Below are positions 5,963 through 11,919 of a DNA stretch of 11,919 bases, piece by piece. A model generated the notes under the pieces. It made no database searches, had not been told where the DNA came from, and saw only the letters and a list, made by a program, of their open reading frames with translations. Position numbers and translations under genes: made by a program. Every line of letters starts with the position of its first letter. Positions within the stretch are counted from its first letter, which is position 1. Origin of the DNA: an uncultured Actinomycetospora sp. (lineage in GTDB: Bacteria > Actinomycetota > Actinomycetes > Mycobacteriales > Pseudonocardiaceae); NCBI GenBank assembly GCA_902805495.1, contig CADCTH010000200.1, forward strand, positions 1 through 11,919. The letters run 5' to 3'.

Positions 5963-6002
5963 CACGACGGCCCCTCCCGGTGCTCCGGGAGGGGCCGTCG
6001 TG
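5963..6002. terminator. Strong 18-pair bidirectional terminator
   Basis: Bases 5963-5980 pair without mismatch with 5985-6002 around a TGCT loop (core GGCCCCTCCCGG / CCGGGAGGGGCC). It begins 12 bases after the Bax inhibitor stop and ends 51 bases before the end of the convergent thiolase gene. This is the longest perfect hairpin in the window. No T-tract in either direction. Confidence 0.85.
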
Positions 6003-6053
6003 CGTTCGGGGGCGGCGCGGCGGTACGCCCCCGCGCCCCCCGCTCGCCGCCGC

Positions 6054-7298
6054 TCAGCTCAGGCGCTCGAGCACCATCGCCATGCCCTGCCCGCCGCCGA
6101 CGCACATGCTCTCGAGGCCCAGGGTGGCGTCGCCGGTCCGCAGGCCGTTGATGAGCGTCGTGGCGATGCGCGCGCCGGTCATGCCGAACGGGTGGCCGAC
6201 GGCGATGGAGCCGCCGTGGCGGTTGAGCTTGGCCTCCATCTCGTCATCGTCCATCCCCAGGCCGCGCGCCGACGGGATCACCTGGGCGGCGAAGGCCTCG
6301 TTGATCTCCACGAGGTCGACGTCGTCCATCGTGAGGCCCGCGCGGGCCAGGGCGCGGGCCGACGACTCGATCGGCCCCAGGCCCATGACCTCGGGGGACA
6401 CGGCGCTGACGCCCGTCGAGACGATGCGGGCGAGCGGCGTGATGCCCAGCGACGACGCCCGCTCGGCGGACATGATCACCAGGGCGGCGGCGCCGTCGTT
6501 CAGCGGGCAGGCGTTGCCCGCGGTGATCCGGCCGTCGGGGCGGAACACGGGCTTGAGGTCGGCGAGGCCCTCGAGCGTGGTGTCCGGGCGCGGGCTGTCG
6601 TCGCGCTCGACCACCGAGCCGTCGGGCAGGCGCACCGGCGTGATCTCGCGCGCCCAGAACCCGTTCTCCCAGCCCTGCTGCGCGAGCTGCTGGCAGCGGA
6701 ACGCGTAGCGGTCCATCTCCTCGCGCGAGACGCCCTCGAGCAGCGCGACGTTCTCCGCGGTCTGGCCCATGGCGATGTAGGCGTCGGGCACCAGCCCGTC
6801 CTCGCGCGGGTCGTGCCACTCCGACGCGCCGGCCGCGGCCACCTCGGCGGTGCGGGCCTCGGCGTCGGCGAAGTACGGGTTGTGGGTGTCGGGCCAGGAG
6901 TCCGAGCTGCCCTTCTCGAACCGCGACACGGTCTCGACGCCCGCGGCGACGAACACGTCGCCCTCGCCGGCGCGGATCGCGTGCGCGGCCATGCGGGCGG
7001 TCTGCAGCGACGACGCGCAGTACCGCGTGATCGTCGCGCCGGGCAGCGTGTCCATCCCGAGCTCGACGGCGACGATCCGGGCCATGTTGAACCCCTGCTC
7101 GCCGCCGGGGAGCCCGCAGCCGAGCAGCAGGTCCTCGACCTCGAGGGGGTCCAGCGCGGGCACCGCGTCGAGGGCGGCGCGCACCACCTGGGTGGTGAGG
7201 TCGTCGGGGCGCATCCCGGCCAGCGAGCCCTTGCGGGCGCGGCCGATCGGCGAGCGGACGGCGGACACGATGACGGCCTCGCGGCCTGGGTCGACCAT
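6054..7298 (-). CDS. Acetyl-CoA acetyltransferase / 3-ketoacyl-CoA thiolase
   Basis: Cytosolic thiolase that joins two acetyl-CoA molecules or cleaves 3-ketoacyl-CoA in beta-oxidation. The length, 414 residues, is normal. The nucleophile is C94 in RYCASSLQ. N333-E334-A-F-A is the oxyanion/active-site motif, H369 lies in GGSIAVGHPFGMTGAR, and the second acid/base cysteine is C399 in CVGGGQGMAMVLERL. All catalytic residues are present. The motif around C94 ends in SLQ rather than the more common SG, a pattern of one actinobacterial FadA subgroup. ATG 7298 has no Shine-Dalgarno sequence but a -10 box 6 bases upstream, so a leaderless mRNA is likely. It is divergent from cbs with 107 bases between; the same thiolase-cbs-metB association occurs in M. 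tuberculosis, where the thiolase is fadA3 (Rv1074c). The class is certain; substrate chain length cannot be read from sequence. Confidence 0.95.
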   Translation of the reverse strand: MVDPGREAVIVSAVRSPIGRARKGSLAGMRPDDLTTQVVRAALDAVPALDPLEVEDLLLGCGLPGGEQGFNMARIVAVELGMDTLPGATITRYCASSLQTARMAAHAIRAGEGDVFVAAGVETVSRFEKGSSDSWPDTHNPYFADAEARTAEVAAAGASEWHDPREDGLVPDAYIAMGQTAENVALLEGVSREEMDRYAFRCQQLAQQGWENGFWAREITPVRLPDGSVVERDDSPRPDTTLEGLADLKPVFRPDGRITAGNACPLNDGAAALVIMSAERASSLGITPLARIVSTGVSAVSPEVMGLGPIESSARALARAGLTMDDVDLVEINEAFAAQVIPSARGLGMDDDEMEAKLNRHGGSIAVGHPFGMTGARIATTLINGLRTGDATLGLESMCVGGGQGMAMVLERLS

Positions 7299-7304
7299 GT
7301 CGCG

Positions 7305-7310
7305 ACACTA
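7305..7310 (-). promoter_or_regulatory. -10 box (TAGTGT) for leaderless thiolase mRNA
   Basis: Reading the minus strand, TAGTGT is followed by 6 bases (CGCGAC) and then the ATG. This is the textbook spacing for a leaderless actinobacterial transcript, and no ribosome binding site is present. No clear -35. Confidence 0.6.
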
Positions 7311-7405
7311 CGACGCAGCGGCGGCGGGGGAAGCCCCCGACGTGATCCGGCGCACGACGGTGGGGGCGGGCGGCGTTCCGCGCCCGGAGTGCGGAAGATG
7401 GAGGC

Positions 7406-8809
7406 ATGCAGTACGTCGAGCACGTCGCGGACCTCATCGGGCACACGCCGCTGGTGAGTCTCAACCACGTCGTGCCGACGGGGCCGGACGCGCCGCTGGT
7501 GCTGGCGAAGGTCGAGTACTTCAACCCCGGCGGCAGCGTGAAGGACCGCATCGCCGAGCGGATGATCGACGCCGCCGAGGCCTCCGGCGAGCTGAAGCCG
7601 GGCGGGACGATCGTCGAGCCGACCTCGGGCAACACCGGGATCGGGCTGGCGATCATCGCCCAGCAGCGCGGCTACCACTGCATCTTCGTGGTGCCCGACA
7701 AGGTCAGCGTCGCGAAGCAGGACGCGCTGCGGGCCTACGGCGCCGAGGTCGTGGTCTGTCCCGCGGCCGTCGAGCCCGACAGCCCCGAGTCCTACTACTC
7801 GGTCTCCGACCGGCTCGCCCGCGAGACCGAGGGCGGCTGGAAGCCCAACCAGTACGCGAACCAGGCGAACCCCGCGTCCCACGTGGCGTCCACCGGCCCG
7901 GAGATCTGGGAGCAGACCGAGGGGCGCATCACGCACTTCGTCGCGGGCGTCGGCACCGGCGGCACGATCTCGGGCACCGGGCACTACCTCAAGGACGTCT
8001 CCGACGGGCGCGTGCGCATCGTCGGCGCCGACCCGGTCGGTTCGGTGTACTCGGGCGGCGACGGCCGTCCCTACCTGGTCGAGGGCGTCGGCGAGGACTT
8101 CTGGCCCAGCACCTACGACCGCGGCGCGCCGGACGAGATCATCGCGGTGCCCGACGCCGAGTCCTTCCGCATGACGCGGCGCCTGGCCCGCGAGGAGGCG
8201 CTGCTCGTCGGCGGCTCGTGCGGGATGGCGGTGTGCGCGGCCGCGCAGGTCGCCGCCACGGCCGGCGCGGACGACGTCGTCGTCGTGCTCCTGCCCGACG
8301 GTGGGCGCGGCTACCTCTCGACGGTGTTCAACGACGGGTGGATGTCGTCCTACGGGTTCCTCACGCCCGACACCACGGAGTGGACCGTCGGCGACGTGCT
8401 GCGGCGCAAGGACGGGTCGATCCCGGACCTCGTGCACGGGCACCCCAACGAGACCGTCGCCGACGCCGTGTCGATCATGCGTGAGTTCGGCGTGTCGCAG
8501 ATGCCGATCGTCAAGGCGGAGCCGCCGGTCATGGCGGCCGAGGTGCGCGGCGCGGTGACCGTGCGCGACCTGCTCGACCGGCTGTTCAACGAGCAGGCCT
8601 CGCTCACCGACCCGGTGGAGAGCCACCTCTCGAAGCCGCTGCCGAGCCTCGGCAGCACCGAGCCGATCTCCAAGGCGGTCGAGGCGCTGCGCGGCGGCGA
8701 CGGCGCCCTGGTGCTGGTGGACGGCCGACCCGCCGGCATCGTGACCCGCGCGGACATCCTGGCGTTCCTGGCGACGGGTAGCCGCTACGACGTCGGCGGA
8801 CCGGCCTAG
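7406..8809 (+). CDS. cbs: Cystathionine beta-synthase
   Basis: PLP enzyme that condenses serine with homocysteine to cystathionine, the first step of reverse transsulfuration. The protein has 467 residues. The fold-type II catalytic domain occupies about 1-320, with Schiff-base K46 in NPGGSVKDR, the substrate loop T73-SGNTG, the phosphate loop G181-VGTGGT and SCG at 271-273. Two CBS domains follow (about 327-394 and 403-456), as in the M. tuberculosis enzyme Rv1077. In some homologues this module binds S-adenosylmethionine or affects stability. The long two-domain form with the LPDGGRGYLSTVFNDGWM stretch separates it from cysteine synthases, which lack the C-terminal module. There is no heme-binding N-terminal extension as in the human enzyme. 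GGAAG at 7393-7397 lies 8 bases before ATG 7406; GGAGG at 7400-7404 is too close. metB follows after 10 bases, so the two probably share a transcript. Confidence 0.96.
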   Translation: MQYVEHVADLIGHTPLVSLNHVVPTGPDAPLVLAKVEYFNPGGSVKDRIAERMIDAAEASGELKPGGTIVEPTSGNTGIGLAIIAQQRGYHCIFVVPDKVSVAKQDALRAYGAEVVVCPAAVEPDSPESYYSVSDRLARETEGGWKPNQYANQANPASHVASTGPEIWEQTEGRITHFVAGVGTGGTISGTGHYLKDVSDGRVRIVGADPVGSVYSGGDGRPYLVEGVGEDFWPSTYDRGAPDEIIAVPDAESFRMTRRLAREEALLVGGSCGMAVCAAAQVAATAGADDVVVVLLPDGGRGYLSTVFNDGWMSSYGFLTPDTTEWTVGDVLRRKDGSIPDLVHGHPNETVADAVSIMREFGVSQMPIVKAEPPVMAAEVRGAVTVRDLLDRLFNEQASLTDPVESHLSKPLPSLGSTEPISKAVEALRGGDGALVLVDGRPAGIVTRADILAFLATGSRYDVGGPA

Positions 8810-8812
8810 GGT
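8807..8812 (+). promoter_or_regulatory. Candidate internal -10 box (TAGGGT) before metB
   Basis: TAGGGT overlaps the cbs stop codon and ends 7 bases before GTG 8820. It could give metB its own leaderless transcript in addition to read-through from cbs. Supports the start at 8820 over the GTG at 8811, which lies too close to the box. Confidence 0.4.
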
Positions 8813-8819
8813 GGACGAG

Positions 8820-9965
8820 GTGAACGGTTTCTCCACGCGCGCCCTGCACGACGGCCAGGAGCCCGACCCGACCACCGGGTCGGTCGTCGTGCCGATCTAC
8901 GCGACGTCGACCTTCGCCCAGGACGGCGTGGGCGGCCTGCGCGCGGGCTACGAGTACGCGCGCACCGGCAACCCCACGCGTGCCGCGCTGGAGACGACGC
9001 TGGCGTCGCTCGAGGGCGCCCGCCACGCCCGCGCGTTCGCCTCCGGCATGGCCGCCGAGGACGCGCTGCTGCGCGGCGTGCTGCGCCCGGGCGACCACGT
9101 GCTGATGCCGCTGGACGCCTACGGCGGCACCTACCGGCTGATCTCGACGGTCTACTGCGACTGGGGCGTCGAGTACACCGCGGTCGACACGGCCGACCTC
9201 GACGCCGTGCGCGCCGCGATCCGGCCGAACACCAGGATCCTGTGGTGCGAGACGCCGACCAACCCGCTGCTGGGCATCGCCGACATCGCGGGGCTCGCCG
9301 GGGTGGCCCGCGAGCACGACCTGCTGCTGGTCGTCGACAACACCTTCGCGACGTCCTACCTGCAGACCCCCACCGCGCTCGGCGCGCACGCGGTCGTGCA
9401 CTCGACGACGAAGTACCTCGGCGGGCACTCCGACGTCGTCGGCGGCGCGGTGATCACCGACGACGACGCGCTGGACACGACGCTCGGCAAGATGCAGAAC
9501 GGCATGGGCGCCGTGCCCTCGCCGTTCGACTGCTTCCTCACCCAGCGCGGGCTCAAGACCCTCGCGGTGCGCATGGAGCGCCACAGCGACAACGCCGAGC
9601 GCGTCGCGGACGCCCTCGCCGCGCACCCGGCGATCACGTCCGTGCTCTACCCCGGGCGCGCCGACCACCCGGGCCACGAGGTGGCGGCCAAGCAGATGCG
9701 CCGCTTCGGCGGCATGATCTCGGCGCGCGTCGCGGGTGGCGAGGAGGCCGCGCGCGCGGTCTGCGCGGCCACCCGCGTGTTCACGCTCGCCGAGTCGCTC
9801 GGCGGCGTGGAGTCGCTCATCGAGCACCCGGGCGCCATGACGCACGCCTCGGCGGCCGGCTCGCTGCTCGAGGTGCCCGCCGACCTCGTGCGCCTGTCGG
9901 TGGGCCTCGAGGACGCCGACGACCTCGTCGACGACGTGCGCCGGGCGCTCGACTCGCTCGGCTGA
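8820..9965 (+). CDS. metB: Cystathionine gamma-synthase / gamma-lyase
   Basis: PLP enzyme of the Cys/Met metabolism family, 381 residues from GTG 8820 (384 from the in-frame GTG 8811). Schiff-base K198 lies in VHSTTKYLGGHSD. Y46 and R48 (YEYARTGNP) contact the neighbouring subunit's cofactor phosphate, Y101 (DAYGGTYR) stacks on the ring, and D173 (VVDNTFA) binds the pyridine nitrogen. The C-terminal ESLIEHPGAMTHA and LVRLSVGLED are the usual substrate-carboxylate motifs. Sequence alone does not separate synthase (cystathionine from O-acylhomoserine and cysteine) from lyase (cysteine from cystathionine). The cbs gene 10 bases upstream argues for the lyase role in vivo, as for the M. tuberculosis counterpart Rv1079 beside cbs. 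The symbol follows that orthologue. It converges with the PPOX gene 13 bases beyond, with only a weak 5-pair stem holding both stop codons. Confidence 0.93.
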   Translation: MNGFSTRALHDGQEPDPTTGSVVVPIYATSTFAQDGVGGLRAGYEYARTGNPTRAALETTLASLEGARHARAFASGMAAEDALLRGVLRPGDHVLMPLDAYGGTYRLISTVYCDWGVEYTAVDTADLDAVRAAIRPNTRILWCETPTNPLLGIADIAGLAGVAREHDLLLVVDNTFATSYLQTPTALGAHAVVHSTTKYLGGHSDVVGGAVITDDDALDTTLGKMQNGMGAVPSPFDCFLTQRGLKTLAVRMERHSDNAERVADALAAHPAITSVLYPGRADHPGHEVAAKQMRRFGGMISARVAGGEEAARAVCAATRVFTLAESLGGVESLIEHPGAMTHASAAGSLLEVPADLVRLSVGLEDADDLVDDVRRALDSLG

Positions 9966-9978
9966 GCTGCCCCACTGA

Positions 9979-10410
9979 TCAGCGCAACCGCTCCCCGTAC
10001 ACGCGCTCGACGGTCATGACCATGAGCACCCGCCGGTCGGCCACCATCGTCGCGCGGTAGTCGTCCCAGTCCGGGTGCTCCCCGGCCGCGGCGCGGTAGT
10101 AGGCGACCAGCGTCTCGACCTCCGGGCCGTGCGGGTCGTCGCCCGGCCCGGTCAGCGTCACCGGGCCCTCGGCGGTGGCCCACGACCAGCCGTCGGCCGT
10201 GGTCACCTCGAGCGCCGCCCGCGGGTCGCGCCGCAGGTTGGCGGTCTTGGCGCGCCCCTCGGTCATCGACACCGAGATCGTGCCGGCGTCCCGGTCGTAG
10301 AACGGGGTGACGGGGGAGAGCTGGGGGATGCCGCTGGCCTTGATGGTGGCGAGGATGCCGAGCCGGCTCTCGGCGAGCAGGGCGTGGGGGTCGAACGTCG
10401 GGGAGGTCAT
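9979..10410 (-). CDS. PPOX-class (Rv1155-like) flavin/F420-dependent oxidoreductase
   Basis: The 143-residue split-barrel protein belongs to the pyridoxamine-phosphate-oxidase-like superfamily. LGILATIKASGIPQLSPV at the N-terminus, then GRAKTANLRRDPRAAL (52-67) and WSWATAEGPVTL are the family's usual strands. In actinobacteria this short form mostly binds F420 or FMN and reduces small molecules; the true substrate is not known. The RxKxxNLRRDP stretch lies where cofactor phosphate is bound in relatives. ATG 10410 is the start; the upstream site is weak (AGGATCGGGGC). The small-protein gene ends 32 bases upstream on the same strand, so the two may form one transcript. Probable cytosolic dimer, as for relatives. 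Confidence 0.88.
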   Translation of the reverse strand: MTSPTFDPHALLAESRLGILATIKASGIPQLSPVTPFYDRDAGTISVSMTEGRAKTANLRRDPRAALEVTTADGWSWATAEGPVTLTGPGDDPHGPEVETLVAYYRAAAGEHPDWDDYRATMVADRRVLMVMTVERVYGERLR

Positions 10411-10442
10411 GCCCCGATCCTGCCCCTGCGGGACGACGGCGC

Positions 10443-10685
10443 TCAGCCGCGCTCGGCCGCCGCGTCGTGCGCCTCGGGGTGGCGGGGCACCGGGTGCACG
10501 TCGCCCGGCCCCAGGCAGCCGCCGACGAGCTCGATGCCGCGGGCGGTGCTCACGTAGCGGGCGGGCTCGTCGCAGCCGGCGGAGCCGACCGTGCCCAGTG
10601 CGGCGACCGCGAGCAGGGCGGCGAGCAGCAGCGGCAGCGCGTGCGCGAGGCGCGACACGCGCGGCTCCGGGTCCACCGTCAGCAT
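10443..10685 (-). CDS. Small protein with N-terminal signal/membrane segment, unknown function
   Basis: The 80-residue protein is not one I recognise. A short polar start (1-11) leads to a hydrophobic stretch (about 14-36, ALPLLLAALLAVAALGTVG) followed by AGC38 and a small soluble part with a second cysteine (C57 in ELVGGCLGPGD). This fits a secreted or membrane-anchored protein. GSAGC resembles a lipobox only weakly, because Ser rather than Leu stands at -3; a disulfide between C38 and C57 is another possibility. GAGGGG lies 8-9 bases before ATG 10685, and a -10 box (TAGCCT) lies about 36 bases upstream, so the gene is probably real. The neighbouring downstream gene on the same strand is the PPOX oxidoreductase. 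Confidence 0.68.
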   Translation of the reverse strand: MLTVDPEPRVSRLAHALPLLLAALLAVAALGTVGSAGCDEPARYVSTARGIELVGGCLGPGDVHPVPRHPEAHDAAAERG

Positions 10686-10720
10686 CGCCCGTACCCCCTC
10701 GCCTCACGCTCTCCCCACCG

Positions 10721-10726
10721 AGGCTA
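10721..10726 (-). promoter_or_regulatory. Candidate -10 box (TAGCCT) for the small-protein/PPOX transcript
   Basis: On the minus strand TAGCCT fits TAnnnT and would start a transcript about 29 bases before ATG 10685, enough to include the ribosome binding site. The rest of 10727-10878 shows no gene. Confidence 0.4.
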
Positions 10727-10893
10727 CCGACGCTCGCGGCGGTGAATCCCGACGTGCACGATCGGTCGACCGGCGTCGCCGGCGGCGCGACGACCGGTCA
10801 CGCCGGGCCGCGGCCCGGCGGGGCACGGTGCGGCACGGGTGCGACGCCGCCCGCCCGTCCGCTCGTCGGTCCGCGCACGGAAGGATCGCCCGG

Positions 10894-11919
10894 GTGCAGC
10901 CCGTGTCACGCGACGACGTCGAGGCCGCCCGGGCGGCGCTGGCCGGGGTGGTCCGCCCGACTCCGGTGATCCCGTCGCGCGCCCTCGAACCGATGGTCGG
11001 CGGCCCTGTGCTGCTCAAGTGCGAGAACCTGCAGCGCGCCGGCAGCTTCAAGATCCGCGGCGCCTACCGGCGCATCCAGCGGCTCACCGCCGACGAGCGC
11101 GCCGCCGGGGTGGTCGCCGCCAGCGCCGGCAACCACGCGCAGGGCGTGGCGCTGGCGGCACAGCTGCTGGGCACGCGGGCGACGGTGTACATGCCGGCCG
11201 GGGCGCCGCTGCCGAAGGTGGACGCCACGCGCGAGTACGGCGCGCAGGTGGAGCTGGTCGAGACCCTCGACGAGACGTTCGCCGCCGCCGCCGCGTTCGC
11301 CGAGCGCACCGGCGCGGTGGTCATCCACCCCTTCGACCACCCGGACATCGTGGCCGGGCAGGGCACGGTCGGGCTGGAGATCCTCGAGCAGGTCCCCGAC
11401 GTCGCCACGATCGTCGTCTGCACCGGCGGGGGCGGGCTGCTGGCGGGGATCGCGGTGCGCCGCATCGGCGACCACACCTTCGAGCTGATGCAGGCGCACG
11501 TCGACGAGCTGATCGCGGTGAGCGAGGAGGAGATCGCGAGCGCGGTGCTCCTCCTCCTGGAGCGTGAAAAGACGGTTGTGGAGGCCGCCTGCGCCGCGAC
11601 CGTGGCCGCGGTGGTGAACGGCTACATCAAGGGGCTGGAAGGAAATAACGTGGTGATGGTGCTGAGCGGCGGCAACATCGACGTATCGCTGATGTCGCGC
11701 ATCATCGAGCGCGGGCTCGTAAAGGACGGCCGCCTCGCCCACATGGTGGTGCGGCTGCGCGACCGCCCCGGCGCGCTGGCGCTGCTGACCGCCGCGCTGG
11801 CCGAGGTCGGCGCCAACGTGGTGAGCCTGGACCACCGTCGCGGCTACGGCGGCCTCTGGCTGACCGAGGCCGAGGTGGCGCTCACGCTGGAAACGCGCGG
11901 CCGCGCCCACCTGGACGAG
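10894..11919 (+). CDS. ilvA: Threonine ammonia-lyase with an internal deletion (partial, runs off the window)
   Basis: PLP enzyme that converts threonine to 2-oxobutanoate and ammonia, the first step towards isoleucine. GTG 10894 follows GGAAGGA at 10879-10885 (spacing 8), and 342 codons are open to the window edge. Schiff-base K53 (GSFKIRGAY), S77-A-G-N80-H and the phosphate loop G178-GGG (CTGGGGLLAGIAV) are present. SGGN and the start of a C-terminal ACT domain (MVVRLRDRPGALALL) follow. The oddity is at residues 185-193: GIAV of the LLAGIAV motif runs straight into RRIGDHTFEL, which in normal enzymes follows a second GIAV about 50 residues later. The missing stretch belongs to the catalytic fold, so this product should not fold normally. 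Codons after the join use more A or T at the third position (GAA, GTA, CGT, AAT, GTT) than the first half. The gene is real, but its second half may come from another source. Confidence 0.85.
   Translation, partial: MQPVSRDDVEAARAALAGVVRPTPVIPSRALEPMVGGPVLLKCENLQRAGSFKIRGAYRRIQRLTADERAAGVVAASAGNHAQGVALAAQLLGTRATVYMPAGAPLPKVDATREYGAQVELVETLDETFAAAAAFAERTGAVVIHPFDHPDIVAGQGTVGLEILEQVPDVATIVVCTGGGGLLAGIAVRRIGDHTFELMQAHVDELIAVSEEEIASAVLLLLEREKTVVEAACAATVAAVVNGYIKGLEGNNVVMVLSGGNIDVSLMSRIIERGLVKDGRLAHMVVRLRDRPGALALLTAALAEVGANVVSLDHRRGYGGLWLTEAEVALTLETRGRAHLDE
11446..11463 (+). other. Suspected deletion or chimera junction in ilvA
   Basis: The bases coding GIAVR (GGGATCGCGGTGCGC, 11446-11460) stand where two separate GIAV motifs of normal threonine dehydratases have been merged. 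A recombination or assembly collapse between those two direct repeats explains the in-frame loss of about 50 codons. Confidence 0.6.

Noticed and set aside
6000..7457. 485-codon plus-strand frame over the thiolase
   Set aside because: Antisense shadow of a gene with a full set of thiolase catalytic residues; no recognisable domains.
8604..9845. 413-codon minus-strand frame over metB
   Set aside because: Antisense shadow; the plus-strand frame shows all PLP-enzyme motifs.
10839..11567. Plus-strand 242-codon frame overlapping ilvA
   Set aside because: Different frame from the IlvA motifs, Arg/Gly-rich and without features.
10906..11910. 334-codon minus-strand frame over ilvA
   Set aside because: Antisense shadow. 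That it stays open through the suspected junction only reflects base composition.
1..11919. Insertion sequences, CRISPR arrays, prophage or attachment sites
   Set aside because: No transposase or integrase motifs, no regularly spaced repeats and no repeated copy of the tRNA 3' end were seen.

Overview
The window is GC-rich DNA with third codon positions almost always G or C. Most genes start with GTG, and I see no TTA codon in any called gene. With the F420/PPOX-type oxidoreductase, the family 5 uracil-DNA glycosylase and the gene order, this points to a high-GC actinomycete (Pseudonocardiales-like is my inference). The block Bax-inhibitor-like membrane protein / thiolase / cystathionine beta-synthase / cystathionine gamma-synthase-lyase resembles the M. 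tuberculosis fadA3-cbs-metB neighbourhood, but the pra gene that separates cbs and metB there is missing here.

Layout. 1-145: 3' end of an unidentified, probably membrane, protein. 129-923: [4Fe-4S] uracil-DNA glycosylase, overlapping it. 958-1031: a 74-nt tRNA with anticodon UAA (Leu) but a short variable loop. 1274-2134: PIG-L/LmbE-fold protein with its zinc ligands but two altered catalytic positions. 2271-4511: large PAS-LOV-GAF-PP2C protein, a predicted blue-light-controlled serine phosphatase. 4591-4830 (minus): small Rv0909/MT0933 antitoxin-like protein with a proline-rich tail. 4831-5140: 310-bp non-coding divergent region with tandem palindromes and a structured leader. 5141-5950: seven-helix Bax inhibitor-1/YccA protein. 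6054-7298 (minus): acetyl-CoA acetyltransferase. 7406-8809 and 8820-9965: cbs and metB, the reverse transsulfuration pair. 9979-10410 and 10443-10685 (minus): PPOX oxidoreductase and a small exported or membrane-anchored protein. 10894-11919: threonine dehydratase, running off the window.

How the genes fit together. The coherent metabolic unit is cbs-metB, which turns homocysteine and serine into cysteine through cystathionine; the same MetB-type enzyme may run the forward reaction. IlvA draws on the related threonine pool. The LOV-phosphatase is a signalling protein without a visible partner. Convergent gene pairs are separated by strong hairpins (4543-4574 and 5963-6002). Three genes (LOV-phosphatase, thiolase, metB) have a TAnnnT -10 box 6-7 nt before the start codon, as expected for leaderless mRNAs.

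The points most worth a second look are: (i) the ilvA gene, which lacks about 50 residues at a repeated GIAVR-coding sequence and changes codon use afterwards, so it is either a deletion allele or a chimeric join; (ii) the short-variable-loop UAA tRNA; (iii) the LOV-phosphatase; (iv) the PIG-L protein with Arg in place of its catalytic Asp; and (v) the structured leader of the Bax inhibitor gene.
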